Origin: Rhodospirillales bacterium
GTDB lineage: Bacteria > Pseudomonadota > Alphaproteobacteria > Acetobacterales > Acetobacteraceae
Reading direction: 5' to 3'
DNA: 36,375 bases
NCBI GenBank assembly: GCA_025352665.1
Contig: JANXSM010000027.1
Location: forward strand, 1-36,375
Under the pieces are notes generated by a model. The model saw only the letters and a program-made list of their open reading frames with translations, had not been told where the DNA came from and made no database searches. Below are positions 1-8,364 of this stretch, piece after piece; positions within the stretch are counted from its first letter, which is position 1, and the number at the start of each line of letters is the position of its first letter. Made by a program: the position numbers and the translations under genes.

Positions 1-27
1 ATCCGGCCAGGCGATGACCGCAACCCG

Positions 28-177
28 TCAAATTCTACCGACGACCAGAAGCACCAGAACGATCACGATCAATAGGCCGATGCCGCCGGTCGGATACATG
101 CCCCAGCCGGACGACATCCCATAGCCGCCGCCGCCAAGCAGCAGCACCAGGATGATGATGAGAAGAATTGTTGGCAT
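28..177 (-). CDS. DUF3309-like small glycine-rich membrane protein
   Basis: This is a 49-residue protein. The N-terminal hydrophobic run (residues 2-14, MPTILLIIILVLLLGGGGYG) ends in a GGGG turn, a short Ser/Gly/Trp/Pro linker follows, and a second hydrophobic run (about residues 33-47) reaches the C-terminus. This two-helix, glycine-rich layout is that of the DUF3309 family of very small inner-membrane proteins, whose function is unknown. An AGGAG sits just upstream of the ATG (minus-strand reading of 184-190) and decides the start. A GGAAC-N17-CGTT promoter lies about 60 bp upstream, so general-stress control is likely. The gene is divergent from the LysR gene. Family assignment is by sequence pattern only. 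Confidence 0.72.
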   Translation of the reverse strand: MPTILLIIILVLLLGGGGYGMSSGWGMYPTGGIGLLIVIVLVLLVVGRI

Positions 178-234
178 GAATCTCTCCTAAGTCGGAACAG
201 CCGCGAGCACACAGCCAGAACGTTTGCGTTATTG

Positions 235-260
235 AACGGGACATGTCGGATGAAGGTTCC
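235..260 (-). promoter_or_regulatory. EcfG-type (general stress response) promoter for the DUF3309-like gene
   Basis: Read on the minus strand, GGAAC (260-256) is followed by 17 nt and CGTT (238-235). This matches the alphaproteobacterial EcfG/sigma-EcfG consensus GGAAC-N16/17-CGTT exactly. It lies about 60 bp upstream of the ATG at 177, leaving a 5' leader of roughly 50 nt that contains the AGGAG ribosome binding site. Orientation, spacing and distance all fit. No transcript data were available. Confidence 0.65.
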
Positions 261-470
261 GTATGTTGTTGCGCTCCCGCGTGGCAGACTTTGCCGTTCG
301 AACCGCTCAGCGGGCGTGGCTTGGCAGCGAATTCGCGCCACTTCTGAGTAGACGCCCGCAGCTCGCACCCTTCACCAAAACCTAAGCGGGGTCACGCCGA
401 CGCGCTGTTTGTAAAGCCGTCCGTTGGCGCGTCAGTGCAACTCTGCGTAAGATCGGCGCCGGAGGCCTTG

Positions 471-1343
471 ATGCGCTACCCGGACCTGGACATCGACCTG
501 CTGCGCTGCTTCGCCACTGTCGCCGAGCAGGGGGGCTTCACCGCGGCCGGCCAGGCGCTCGGCCTCACCCAGTCCGCCATCAGCCTCAAGGTGAAACGCC
601 TCGAAGACGTGCTGGGCCGACGCGTGTTCGAACGCACCAGCCGCAGGCTCGCTTTGACCACCGAGGGTGAGGTGCTGCTGGTCTACGCCCGTCGCCTGCT
701 CAGCCTGAACGATGAAGCCGTTCGCCGCATGATCGCCCCCCCGGTGCGCGGCCATCTGCGGCTGGGCGTGGCCGATCATTTCGTTCCCCAGCACCTCGCC
801 CCGATCCTGGCCCGCTTTGCGCGTGCCTATCCGGACGTGCAGCTCGAAGTGGAGGTTGGCCGCAGCCACGAATTGCGCACCGCCTGCGAACGCGGAGCAC
901 TCGACCTGGTCATCGGCAAACGCCGCGATGGCGAGACCACGGGCACGCCGATCTGGACCGAGACGCTGGCCTGGGCCGCTGCTCCGGATCTTGCGGCCGG
1001 ACGCCGCTCGCCACTGCCGCTGGCCATGCTTCCGCCAGGTTGCATGTTCCGCGACCGCGCGCTCGCCACGCTGTCACGTGCCAACATCGCCCATGAGATC
1101 ATGTACACATCGGCCAGCCTACTCGGCGTCATCGCCGCCGCCGAGGCAGGGCTTGCCGTGACGGTGCTCGGACGTTCGACATTGCCGGCCGGATTGCGTG
1201 AGGTCTCCGGGCTGCCGGACCTCGGCACCGCGCAAATGGCCATCTTCGGCGACGCCGAGGGCCGCATGGCGCTGGTCGGCCCCTTGGTCGGCTTCATTCG
1301 CGAGAGCCTTGCAGCCACCGTGGCGCTGCGGCCGGCCGCGTGA
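471..1343 (+). CDS. LysR-family transcriptional regulator
   Basis: This is a 290-residue LysR-type regulator. The N-terminal winged helix-turn-helix (about residues 4-63) carries the usual pattern: LLRCFATVAEQGGFTAAG, then LTQSAISLKVKRLED, then GRRVFER and LTTEG. A periplasmic-binding-protein-like effector domain follows from about residue 88 (GHLRLGVADHF). The ATG at 471 is chosen because GGAGG lies at 461-465 and the family normally starts just before this helix. An ATG at 435 is in frame but lacks a site. The gene is divergent from the DUF3309-like gene and convergent with the GT61 gene, so no target is obvious. The effector is unknown. Confidence 0.9.
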   Translation: MRYPDLDIDLLRCFATVAEQGGFTAAGQALGLTQSAISLKVKRLEDVLGRRVFERTSRRLALTTEGEVLLVYARRLLSLNDEAVRRMIAPPVRGHLRLGVADHFVPQHLAPILARFARAYPDVQLEVEVGRSHELRTACERGALDLVIGKRRDGETTGTPIWTETLAWAAAPDLAAGRRSPLPLAMLPPGCMFRDRALATLSRANIAHEIMYTSASLLGVIAAAEAGLAVTVLGRSTLPAGLREVSGLPDLGTAQMAIFGDAEGRMALVGPLVGFIRESLAATVALRPAA

Positions 1344-1401
1344 GGCTACGCCACTTGCCGCGATCTTCGGGTGGGCCATCCGCTGACAAGGCCTGCTGGT
1401 A

Positions 1402-2514
1402 TCAGAGGCCGCCGAGCCGCGCCGCCACCTGTTCGATGTCGCAGAGCCAGTTGTTGTGAGTGCCGCCGTAAACCGGTTCCGTGCTGTCGAAGGCGATGCC
1501 GAACATCCAGCCGTAGCGGTGCCCGCGCAAGGCCGCGACCTGTTGCAGCCAGGTCATGACATAATTGGGATCGCTCAGCGCCACCACCGTGGCCCCCGCC
1601 TCAGCGAACAGCGCGTTGTAGAGACCAGCGCCCAGCGGGCCGGCGATCACCCGCGCGCCACCGAACAGCGCGATTTCCTCGGACGCACCGAGCACGCTCG
1701 GCGTCACAACGGTGTAGCCCAGCTGCTGCACCCGTTCGATCAAACGGTCCTCGTTGAGGAACCGCCGCACATCACGCGCGTCCAACCGCGAGACGTAAAG
1801 TTTTTCCGGGCTGCCTTTGCGCGGCGGGCAGGCCTTGCGAAGTGCCGCGAAGATCGTGTCATCCGGTACCAGGCCGCCGTCGACATAGCCCACATACAGC
1901 TCGCGAAAGATGATCGGACTATCCGGCGAGCGCACCAGGATATCCCGGTCGTTCCAGCCCAGCAGGCGCAGCGTTTCGCGCTGGTAGGGGCGGATGCTTG
2001 GCTGCACCACCAGTTTGGCCGGCCTCACGCCGGCCTGCTGGAACAGGCGCAGCTGGGGCAGCGTCTGGAGCAGCCAGTGGGAATGATTGTCGCCGCTGGC
2101 GCTGTGGAAGAACAGCAATGCGGCGGTTTCGTCCACCAGTTCCGGCGTCATCGCCTCAAGATGGCGCAGCCAACCGTTCTTGCCGTCGGAAACCAGGTTC
2201 GGCGGCCGGTTGTGCAACCCGGCCTGGCCGGCGAGATCGGTCAGAAACAGTCCCGAGAGTGTGTACAGGTCCCGGTGGCCATGCAGCAGCACGTCATTCA
2301 GCCGGGCGAGATAGACCGGATCGGTGGCAGCGCTGCCGCGCGAGACGATATCGCGGGTCAAATCCGGCAACGGCTCGAGTTGATCGATCCACATCGGCGC
2401 GGGAATGGCCACCTCGCGCGCGTCCGCCAGCACCTGGATGCTGTCATCGCTCGCCCGCGCCAGATTGGCCACGCGCGGCAGCGAGTGGAAAGCCGTGAGG
2501 GCTGCGTAGTCCAT
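1402..2514 (-). CDS. Glycosyltransferase family 61 (DUF563) protein
   Basis: This 370-residue protein resembles GT61/DUF563 glycosyltransferases, which are often found in capsule or exopolysaccharide loci. Visible hallmarks are an NHSHWLLQTLPQL segment in the first half, a KLYVSRLDARDVRRFLNE segment near residue 235, and the C-terminal GPLGAGLYNALFAEAGATVV motif typical of the family. No signal peptide or membrane helix is evident, so it is probably cytoplasmic. The ATG at 2514 was chosen because it follows the upstream gene's TGA by 8 nt with GAGG just before it; a longer in-frame start at 2565 would lie inside that gene. It is the last gene of the rplY-pth-ychF run. Acceptor and sugar are unknown. 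Confidence 0.8.
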   Translation of the reverse strand: MDYAALTAFHSLPRVANLARASDDSIQVLADAREVAIPAPMWIDQLEPLPDLTRDIVSRGSAATDPVYLARLNDVLLHGHRDLYTLSGLFLTDLAGQAGLHNRPPNLVSDGKNGWLRHLEAMTPELVDETAALLFFHSASGDNHSHWLLQTLPQLRLFQQAGVRPAKLVVQPSIRPYQRETLRLLGWNDRDILVRSPDSPIIFRELYVGYVDGGLVPDDTIFAALRKACPPRKGSPEKLYVSRLDARDVRRFLNEDRLIERVQQLGYTVVTPSVLGASEEIALFGGARVIAGPLGAGLYNALFAEAGATVVALSDPNYVMTWLQQVAALRGHRYGWMFGIAFDSTEPVYGGTHNNWLCDIEQVAARLGGL

Positions 2515-2522
2515 TGCCTCGA

Positions 2523-3212
2523 TCACGCCGACGCCTCCCGGGTGGCCGGGAGGATCGAGATGCACAACGTACGCAGCGGCGGCTCACCGCCCATCAGGTA
2601 GCGCCCGGCGAAGTCGGGGTCGGCGAAATTGGTGGGGCGACGCCCGCCACTCAACGATTCGAACACCACGACACGTCCGCCCACGTTGACCATGCTGCGC
2701 AGGCCTGCGACGCAGGCCTCAAGATCGGGCGTACGGCGATCGGAAAACAACGCAATGACCCCGAAATTGCCCGCCAGCGGCAACAGGTCCTGCCAGTCGA
2801 CATCGGCGATCGTCACGTCACGCGGCATCGCGTCCGCCGGCAACAGGACGCGGGTGGCCTCGACTGCCTCGTGCACCATCTCAGCATTCGTGTCGGTGAA
2901 GCCCGGTACCCAATCGACGATCGTGTGCGGCATGGCCCCGGCCATCGCAGCGGCGAGATCCATGGCCTCGAACCCGCCGAGCTGCAGATAGCGCTCAGAG
3001 GCGCGCCGCTCCGGGTTGCGGCTGCGCGTGGCCAGCTGCTGCATCGCGAAATTCAGGCTGGCCAGCACCATCCTTTGCCCGCCCCAGCCAGGCAGGAAAC
3101 GCTGCTGCAGATCGTCGAAATACGCATCGAGGGCATTATGACCAAGCCTGACAACCAGGTCGTTGTCGCGACTTTCAATTGACGCTTCCATGAGGAGGTC
3201 GACGAGATCCAT
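2523..3212 (-). CDS. Hypothetical protein, possibly methyltransferase-fold
   Basis: This 229-residue protein has no family I can name with certainty. Several segments look like a class I SAM-dependent methyltransferase core: RYLQLGGFEAMDLAAAM could be the first strand and glycine loop, DVTIADVDWQDL an acidic strand end, NFGVIALFSD the motif IV strand, and GGRVVVFES the strand after motif V. The canonical GxGxG is missing, so it may be a degenerate or non-SAM Rossmann protein. Its ATG overlaps the ychF stop by one base (TGATG), which implies translational coupling. The next gene, a GT61 glycosyltransferase, follows after 8 nt, so the two probably act together on a glycan. This is inference from context. 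Confidence 0.65.
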   Translation of the reverse strand: MDLVDLLMEASIESRDNDLVVRLGHNALDAYFDDLQQRFLPGWGGQRMVLASLNFAMQQLATRSRNPERRASERYLQLGGFEAMDLAAAMAGAMPHTIVDWVPGFTDTNAEMVHEAVEATRVLLPADAMPRDVTIADVDWQDLLPLAGNFGVIALFSDRRTPDLEACVAGLRSMVNVGGRVVVFESLSGGRRPTNFADPDFAGRYLMGGEPPLRTLCISILPATREASA

Positions 3213-4306
3213 CAGACGTTGAAGCGGAACAGCAGGATGTCGCCGTCCTTCACAACGTATTCCTTCCCCTCGACCCGGACCTTGCCGGCTTCCTTGGCAC
3301 CAAGCTCGCCTTTGAAGGCGACGAAGTCATCATAGGCGGTTGTCTCACAGGCAATAAAGCCGCGCTCGAAATCGTTGTGAATGACCGCGGCCGCCTGCGG
3401 CGCCTTGGTGCCACGCACGATCGTCCAGGCGCGTGCCTCCTTTGGCCCCACCGTGAAATAGGTGATCAGCCCAAGCAAGCCATACCCAGCCGCGATGACA
3501 CGGTCGAGGCCGCTGTCCGACAGGCCCAGGCCTTCCAGGAACTCGCCACGGTCCGTCTCCGGCAACTGGCTCACCTCCGCCTCGATCGCGGCCGAAACAA
3601 TGACGTACCGTGCTCCCTCGGAGGCCGCGCGTGCCGCCACCCGGTCTGAATACGCATTGCCTGTAGCGGCCGAGGCCTCCTCCACGTTGCAGACGTATAA
3701 AATAGGCTTGGAGGTCATCAGCTGCAGCCGCTTGGCCGCCTCGACATCGGCGGGTGCAATCGCCGTTCGGGCCATCCGGCCAGCTGCGAGCGCTGTAGCG
3801 ATCGGCTCCATCAGCGCGACCTGCGCGGCACTTTCCTTGTCGCCGCCCTTCGCCTTTTTCTGCAGCGACGGCAGCCGCTTCTCCAGGCTGTCGAGATCGG
3901 CCAGCATCAGCTCGGTCTCGACGGTCTCGGCATCGCGGATCGGGTCCACACTGCCCTCGACATGCGTCACGTCTGGGTCTTCGAAGCAGCGCAGCACATG
4001 CACGATGGCATCGACTTCGCGGATATTGCCTAGGAATTGATTGCCCAGCCCCTCGCCCTTGGAGGCGCCGCGCACCAGCCCCGCGATATCAACGAATTCC
4101 AGGCTGGTCGGCACCGTCTTCTGCGACTTACCGATTTTGGTCAGCATATCCAGCCGCGGGTCGGGCACTGCCACGCGGCCCACATTGGGCTCGATGGTGC
4201 AGAACGGGTAGTTTGCCGCCTGCGCCGCGGCCGTGGCGGTCAGCGCGTTGAACAGGGTGGACTTACCGACGTTGGGAAGACCAACGATACCGCAATTGAA
4301 ACCCAT
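3212..4306 (-). CDS. ychF: Redox-regulated ATPase YchF (Obg-family P-loop protein)
   Basis: This 364-residue protein is full length for YchF/OLA1. It begins [20 protein letters not shown] (P-loop), followed by switch [22 protein letters not shown], a coiled-coil insert around residues 130-200, and a C-terminal TGS-like domain ending [20 protein letters not shown]. YchF binds ribosomes and hydrolyses ATP in preference to GTP, and is linked to stress and translation control. The ATG at 4306 shares one base with the pth stop codon (TGATG), and the stop does the same with the next gene. The pth-ychF pair is a very common bacterial arrangement. Identification is secure. Confidence 0.96.
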   Translation of the reverse strand: MGFNCGIVGLPNVGKSTLFNALTATAAAQAANYPFCTIEPNVGRVAVPDPRLDMLTKIGKSQKTVPTSLEFVDIAGLVRGASKGEGLGNQFLGNIREVDAIVHVLRCFEDPDVTHVEGSVDPIRDAETVETELMLADLDSLEKRLPSLQKKAKGGDKESAAQVALMEPIATALAAGRMARTAIAPADVEAAKRLQLMTSKPILYVCNVEEASAATGNAYSDRVAARAASEGARYVIVSAAIEAEVSQLPETDRGEFLEGLGLSDSGLDRVIAAGYGLLGLITYFTVGPKEARAWTIVRGTKAPQAAAVIHNDFERGFIACETTAYDDFVAFKGELGAKEAGKVRVEGKEYVVKDGDILLFRFNV

Positions 4307-4884
4307 CACCGAACATCCTGTGTCAGCAGCGCCACGCGCGTCATGAACTCTTCCGGCTTGCCGGAGGCCAGCAGCGGTGCCGCATCCGAGACCGCATCCA
4401 GCAACGAAACCAGCAGGGGCTGCTCCGCCTTGGCAAAATCCCCCAGCACATGGCCGGTCACACGATCCTTGTCGCCGGGATGGCCGATGCCGAGCCGCAC
4501 CCGCCAATAGTCTGGGCTGCCCAACATCCGGTCCATCGACCGCAGGCCGTTGTGCCCCGCCGCACCGCCGGCCCGCTTCACGCGGACCTTGCCCGCAACC
4601 AGGTCCAGCTCGTCGTGGAAGGCGGTGATATCGGAGGTCGGCAATTTGAAGAATGCCGCCGCAGCCTGCACGCTCTCGCCCGAAGCGTTCATATAGGTCA
4701 TGGGTTTCAGCCCCATTACCTTCACCCCGCCCACCGAGCCTTCGGCCACCATGCCGCGAAACCGCTGCCGCCACGGAGAAAACCCGTGGCGGCGTGCGAT
4801 CTCGTCCAAAACCATGAAGCCGATATTATGCCGCTGCCTGGCCATTCCGGGCTCGGGGTTGCCCAGTCCGACCCACAGCAGCAT
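4306..4884 (-). CDS. pth: Peptidyl-tRNA hydrolase
   Basis: This 192-residue enzyme matches Pth along its whole length. It cleaves the ester bond of peptidyl-tRNAs dropped by ribosomes and so recycles tRNA in the cytoplasm. It shows VGLGNPEPG (Asn9), the catalytic His19 in [46 protein letters not shown] and the [10 protein letters not shown] signature. It starts 9 nt after the rplY stop and shares one base with ychF, so the three genes form one translation-related operon. Confidence 0.97.
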   Translation of the reverse strand: MLLWVGLGNPEPGMARQRHNIGFMVLDEIARRHGFSPWRQRFRGMVAEGSVGGVKVMGLKPMTYMNASGESVQAAAAFFKLPTSDITAFHDELDLVAGKVRVKRAGGAAGHNGLRSMDRMLGSPDYWRVRLGIGHPGDKDRVTGHVLGDFAKAEQPLLVSLLDAVSDAAPLLASGKPEEFMTRVALLTQDVR

Positions 4885-4893
4885 GAAACGCGT

Positions 4894-5577
4894 CTACTTC
4901 TTTGCAGCAGGCTTCGCCGGAGCGGCCTTCGCCGGTGCCGCCTTGCCCTTGGCCGGTGCCTTGCCAGCGGCAGCCGCCGGGGTGGCTTCGGCCGCTGCCG
5001 CTTCCATGCCCTTGGTCGAGGCGACAGAGGCGATCACGAAATCACGGTCGGCGATGACAGGGGCGATGCCCTCGGTACCCTTGAGGTCGGACCAGCGGAT
5101 GTTTTCGTTGATCTCGAGACCGGTCAGCTCGGCGGTGAAATGGGCCGGTACGCTGTCGGGATCGACATAGCATTCAACCGTATGACGCACGATGTTCAGC
5201 ACACCGCCGCGCTTCAGGCCCGGGCTGAGCAGCTCGTTGGCGAACACCACCGTGACGGCGACCTTCATCTTTTCGCCAGGTGCCAGGCGCTGGAAGTCGA
5301 CATGCACCGGCTTATCGGACACCGGGTGGAACTGAACCTCACGGATCAGGGCGCGCTGGGTCTGCCCGCCGACCGCCACTTCATACAGGCGTGAACGCCA
5401 GCCGCTTTTGGAGATTTCGCGAACCACAATGCGCGGGTCCAGCGAAATCAGTATCGCGGGCTGCTTCGCCCCGTAGATCACCCCAGGAACCTTGCCCTGC
5501 CGCCGAGTTGCACGTGCTGCCCCCTTACCTGCATCCGCGCGCGCCTCCGCTTCAATCGCCACGAAATTGGCCACCAT
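4894..5577 (-). CDS. rplY: 50S ribosomal protein L25/general stress protein Ctc
   Basis: This 227-residue long-form (CTC/TL5-type) L25 protein binds 5S rRNA in the large subunit. The N-terminal L25 domain (about residues 5-95) contains ARADAGKGAARATRRQGKVP and the VIYG segment. A beta-rich TL5 C-domain follows, then an Ala/Lys/Pro-rich tail with AAPAKAAPAKPAAKK, typical of alphaproteobacterial versions. Two adjacent ATGs at 5580 and 5577 follow an AGGAG. The second is chosen because the first is only one base from the AGGAG; the difference is one residue. It leads the operon with pth and ychF. Confidence 0.94.
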   Translation of the reverse strand: MVANFVAIEAEARADAGKGAARATRRQGKVPGVIYGAKQPAILISLDPRIVVREISKSGWRSRLYEVAVGGQTQRALIREVQFHPVSDKPVHVDFQRLAPGEKMKVAVTVVFANELLSPGLKRGGVLNIVRHTVECYVDPDSVPAHFTAELTGLEINENIRWSDLKGTEGIAPVIADRDFVIASVASTKGMEAAAAEATPAAAAGKAPAKGKAAPAKAAPAKPAAKK

Positions 5578-5624
5578 CATTCTCCTAAAGACGCCGGCCT
5601 CCAGGGGTGCCAGCGAAGTCGCGC

Positions 5625-5653
5625 GGTGTAGCGGAACCGGCGCATGGACGCAA
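5625..5653 (-). promoter_or_regulatory. Possible sigma-70-type promoter of the rplY operon
   Basis: Reading the minus strand in the 100-bp gap before rplY, TTGCGT (5653-5648) and TACACC (5630-5625) are separated by 17 nt, about 50 bp upstream of the ATG. Each hexamer matches only half of the consensus, so this is the best candidate in the gap rather than a firm call. Confidence 0.28.
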
Positions 5654-5680
5654 GAATAAGCCGGACTGTTGGCTATGCGG

Positions 5681-6169
5681 TCACGACGCCAACCCAGCGG
5701 GACCAACATGCTGGTCGGTCAGCGCCGGACCGGGAAGCCAATCCGGTGGCGCCAGTTCGAACCCCGTGAATTCGAAGGCCGGGCTCACGGTACAGGTCAC
5801 CAGGCTCCAGCGCCCCATGCTGGTTGCCGCCTGCCAGTGCCCGGCCGGCACCAGATGCTGCAGGCTTTGCCGGGCGCGCAGGTCAGTACCCAGCCAATGC
5901 GCCGACGCGTCAACCCCGTTCGGCGAGACCGACAGAACCAGCGGCGCGCCGCCCTGCCAGATCCACAGCTCGGCGGCATCGACGCGGTGCCAGTGGCTGA
6001 ACTGCTCGGCCGCCAGCAGGAACAGGATGGCGGTGCCAACCCCTCGGCTGCCGTCGGCGGGTTTATCCCGCCAGGTCTCACGGTACCAGCCGCCTTCCGG
6101 ATGGACCACCAGCTGCAGCGCGTCGATAACCGCCTCAGCCGAGGCCGAGGGGTCGCGCAGATCGATCAC
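5681..6169 (-). CDS. Cupin-superfamily protein, DUF985/Cupin_5 type
   Basis: This 162-residue single-domain protein has the features of the DUF985 cupins: VIDALQLVVHPEGGWYRETW near the N-terminus, TAILFLLAAEQFSHWHRVDA carrying the likely metal-binding histidines, ELWIWQGGAPLVL, and a C-terminal AFEFTGFELAPPDW. The fold is an RmlC-like beta barrel; the substrate is not known. Its ATG overlaps the upstream GST stop by 4 nt (ATGA), so the two are translationally coupled. Confidence 0.85.
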   Translation of the reverse strand: MIDLRDPSASAEAVIDALQLVVHPEGGWYRETWRDKPADGSRGVGTAILFLLAAEQFSHWHRVDAAELWIWQGGAPLVLSVSPNGVDASAHWLGTDLRARQSLQHLVPAGHWQAATSMGRWSLVTCTVSPAFEFTGFELAPPDWLPGPALTDQHVGPAGLAS

Positions 6170-6762
6170 GGCGTCGGCTTGGTACGGGCGATGCAGGGGT
6201 TAAGGCCAAATTCGGCGAACCACGCGGTCAATTTCGGATGGCCTTCGCGCCAGGGCTCGTCGCTGAAGCGCAGATTGAGATAGCCGAGCGCGCAGGCGAC
6301 GGCGATCGAACCGATGTCGATCGTCTGGCTCGGCGGGTGAGCCTCCAGCACGTCCAGCGAACGGGCAACGGCTGACTTGTAGCGCGCCATCAGCGCATCG
6401 CGCGCGGCTTCCTGCGGCCGGCCCTGTTCCATGCGGCGACCGACGGCTGCGTCCATGATGCCGTCGGCGATCGCCTGTTCCTTCAGCGCATGCCAACGTG
6501 GGCCGAGGCTGCGGGGAAACAGCGGCAGGCCGCCGTCAAGCGTGTCGAGGTATTCGCAAATCACCGGGCTGTCGAACAAGGCCAGGCCGTCATCGGTCAC
6601 CAGGCAGGGGATTTTGCTGAGCGGGTTGGCCGCGATCAGTTCCGGTGGCGAGACATGGGGATTGGTCGGCACGATCTCGATCAAATCGTCGATACCGCGC
6701 GCGATGGCGCAGGCATGGACCTTGCGGGCGTACGGGCTGGTCGGTGCGTGAAACAGCTTCAT
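6166..6762 (-). CDS. Glutathione S-transferase family protein
   Basis: This 198-residue protein has a thioredoxin-like N-terminal domain: MKLFHAPTSPYARKV with the SPYxRKV active-site segment, the NPLSKIPCLVTDDG cis-proline region, and LFDSPVICEYLD, which contacts the gamma-glutamyl group. An all-helical C-domain follows, with TIDIGSIAVACALGYLNLRF. This layout is typical of small GSTs of the YfcF/YibF kind. It conjugates or reduces substrates with glutathione in the cytoplasm; the substrate is unknown. It lies 72 bp downstream of gloB, another glutathione-dependent enzyme, and is coupled to the following cupin gene. Confidence 0.9.
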   Translation of the reverse strand: MKLFHAPTSPYARKVHACAIARGIDDLIEIVPTNPHVSPPELIAANPLSKIPCLVTDDGLALFDSPVICEYLDTLDGGLPLFPRSLGPRWHALKEQAIADGIMDAAVGRRMEQGRPQEAARDALMARYKSAVARSLDVLEAHPPSQTIDIGSIAVACALGYLNLRFSDEPWREGHPKLTAWFAEFGLNPCIARTKPTP

Positions 6763-6834
6763 GAGTGATCCTTGGCCTTTGTTTCAACGGGCGGCTTCAT
6801 CGGCGCGCTGACGCGGTTTTTGTCGATGCTGGCC

Positions 6835-7557
6835 TTAGAACTTGTTCTTCAACTCGCGCAGCTCAGCCAGGCGCGCAACATCCGGCGCGCGCAGAAACGG
6901 GTTGGCCGCCAGCTCGTCGCGCAGCAGGCTCGGCACGGTGGGCTTGCCGGCCCCGCGCAACGCGGTGATCTTCGCGGCCATGGTCGCCAGCGCCACGTTC
7001 TCGGGGTCGACATGGCGGGCGAACCTGGCGTTCGACTCGGTGTATTCGTGGCCGCAGCACACCAGGGTCTGGCCGGGCAGGCGGGCGAACTTCGCCAGAG
7101 AGGCGAACATGTCGGCCGCCGTGCCTTCGAGCAACCGGCCGCAGCCGAGGCTGAACAGCGTGTCGCCGCTCAGCAGCACGTCACCGTCCGCGAAATAGTA
7201 CGCGATATGGCCGATGGTATGGCCCGGAGTGTCCATCACCACAGCCTCGCTGTCCCCGAGCTTGACGCGGTCGCCCTCGGAAACCTCGCGATCGAGCCTG
7301 GGCAGCCGGTAGGCGTCGGCTGCGGCCCCTACCACCGGGGCCGGGAAACGGGCGCGGATCGCGTCGGTTGCGGCAATATGGTCGCCGTGATGATGGGTCA
7401 GCAGGATCAGATCGAGCCGGCCGCCATGGGCCGTGATGGCAGCTGCGATCGGCGCCTCCTCGGCGGGGTCAACGATGGCGGTGGCGCCGGTCTTGCTGCA
7501 GACCAGCAGCCAGGCGTAGTTGTCGGACAGTATGGGAATGGCGTGCGCTGTGATCAT
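6835..7557 (-). CDS. gloB: Hydroxyacylglutathione hydrolase (glyoxalase II)
   Basis: This 240-residue metallo-beta-lactamase-fold enzyme hydrolyses S-D-lactoylglutathione to lactate and glutathione in methylglyoxal detoxification. It shows the dinuclear metal motif LLTHHHGDHIAATDAI, the MDTPGHTIGHIAYYF segment, SGDTLFSLGCGRLLEG, and VCCGHEYTESNARFA, with the C-terminal substrate domain ending LAELRELKNKF. The start at 7557 (MITAHAIPILSDNYAWLL) matches the usual beginning of GloB; the upstream in-frame extension overlaps the divergent methyltransferase gene and is unlikely. GloB and GST nearby suggest a glutathione-based detoxification group. Confidence 0.94.
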   Translation of the reverse strand: MITAHAIPILSDNYAWLLVCSKTGATAIVDPAEEAPIAAAITAHGGRLDLILLTHHHGDHIAATDAIRARFPAPVVGAAADAYRLPRLDREVSEGDRVKLGDSEAVVMDTPGHTIGHIAYYFADGDVLLSGDTLFSLGCGRLLEGTAADMFASLAKFARLPGQTLVCCGHEYTESNARFARHVDPENVALATMAAKITALRGAGKPTVPSLLRDELAANPFLRAPDVARLAELRELKNKF

Positions 7558-7636
7558 GGCCGAAGATGTATCACCGGGCGCATCGTCTGCAAGCCGCCAA
7601 GCCATGACAGACGCCGCCCATGCTATAGATATTTTC

Positions 7637-8356
7637 ATGATCCCCAGCCGGCACCATCCCACGGCCTTCTATGCCACCAGCCAGGGCGCCGTCGTGGCCC
7701 GGCTGCTGCGCGAGCGGCTGCTGCGCGTATGTCCGCCGCGACCAGGTTTTGCAGTGCTCGGCATCGGCTACCCGTTTCCCTATCTGTTGCCCTATCTCAA
7801 CGACAGCCGGCCCGGCTGCCTCGCGGTGACCCTGGCGCAGAACGGCAGCCATCCCTGGCCCACCGATGCTGCCGGCCGATCGACGGTCGCCGAGGAGGAC
7901 AGCCTGCCGTTCGCCGACCTCAGTTTCGACCGCGTGCTGATCGTGCACGGGCTGGAGGCAGCGGAAAACGCCCGGCGACTGCTGCGTGAAGCCTGGCGCG
8001 TGCTGCGCGACGACGGCCGGTTGATCGTGGTCGTCCCCAACCGTCGTGGCCTGTGGGCGCTTGCCGACAGCACGCCGTTCGGACAGGGCCAACCCTATTC
8101 GCCCGGCCAGATCAGCCGTCTGCTGACCGAGGCGTTGTTTCGCATCGAGCGTCGCGACACCGCCTTGTTCCTGCCGCCGACCCAGTGGCGGCTGGTGCTG
8201 CGCGGGGCACCGGCCTGGGAACGCAGCGGCCGGCTGCTCATGCCGCATCTGGCGGGCGTTACGATCACCGAGGCCGGCAAGGACTGCTACGCCGCCATCC
8301 CCGTGACCAACCTGGCTCGCGCGCGTCGCCGCCAAGTGCTGGTGCCGGGCATTTGA
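7637..8356 (+). CDS. Class I SAM-dependent methyltransferase-like protein
   Basis: This protein of about 239 residues has a methyltransferase type 11 layout: FAVLGIGYPFPYLLPYL as the SAM-loop strand, DSLPFADLSFDRVLIVHGLE as motif IV, LLREAWRVLRDDGRLIVVVP as the post-motif strand, then NRRGLWALADSTPFGQGQPY. It belongs to a type often found beside gloB in alphaproteobacteria. Substrate unknown. The start is uncertain: ATG 7637 or ATG 7604. Neither has a ribosome binding site. ATGACA (7604-7609) and GATATT (7628-7633), 18 nt apart, could be a promoter whose transcript starts at or near the 7637 ATG, so I prefer 7637. It is divergent from gloB. Confidence 0.8.
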   Translation: MIPSRHHPTAFYATSQGAVVARLLRERLLRVCPPRPGFAVLGIGYPFPYLLPYLNDSRPGCLAVTLAQNGSHPWPTDAAGRSTVAEEDSLPFADLSFDRVLIVHGLEAAENARRLLREAWRVLRDDGRLIVVVPNRRGLWALADSTPFGQGQPYSPGQISRLLTEALFRIERRDTALFLPPTQWRLVLRGAPAWERSGRLLMPHLAGVTITEAGKDCYAAIPVTNLARARRRQVLVPGI

Positions 8357-8364
8357 GCAGCGCG

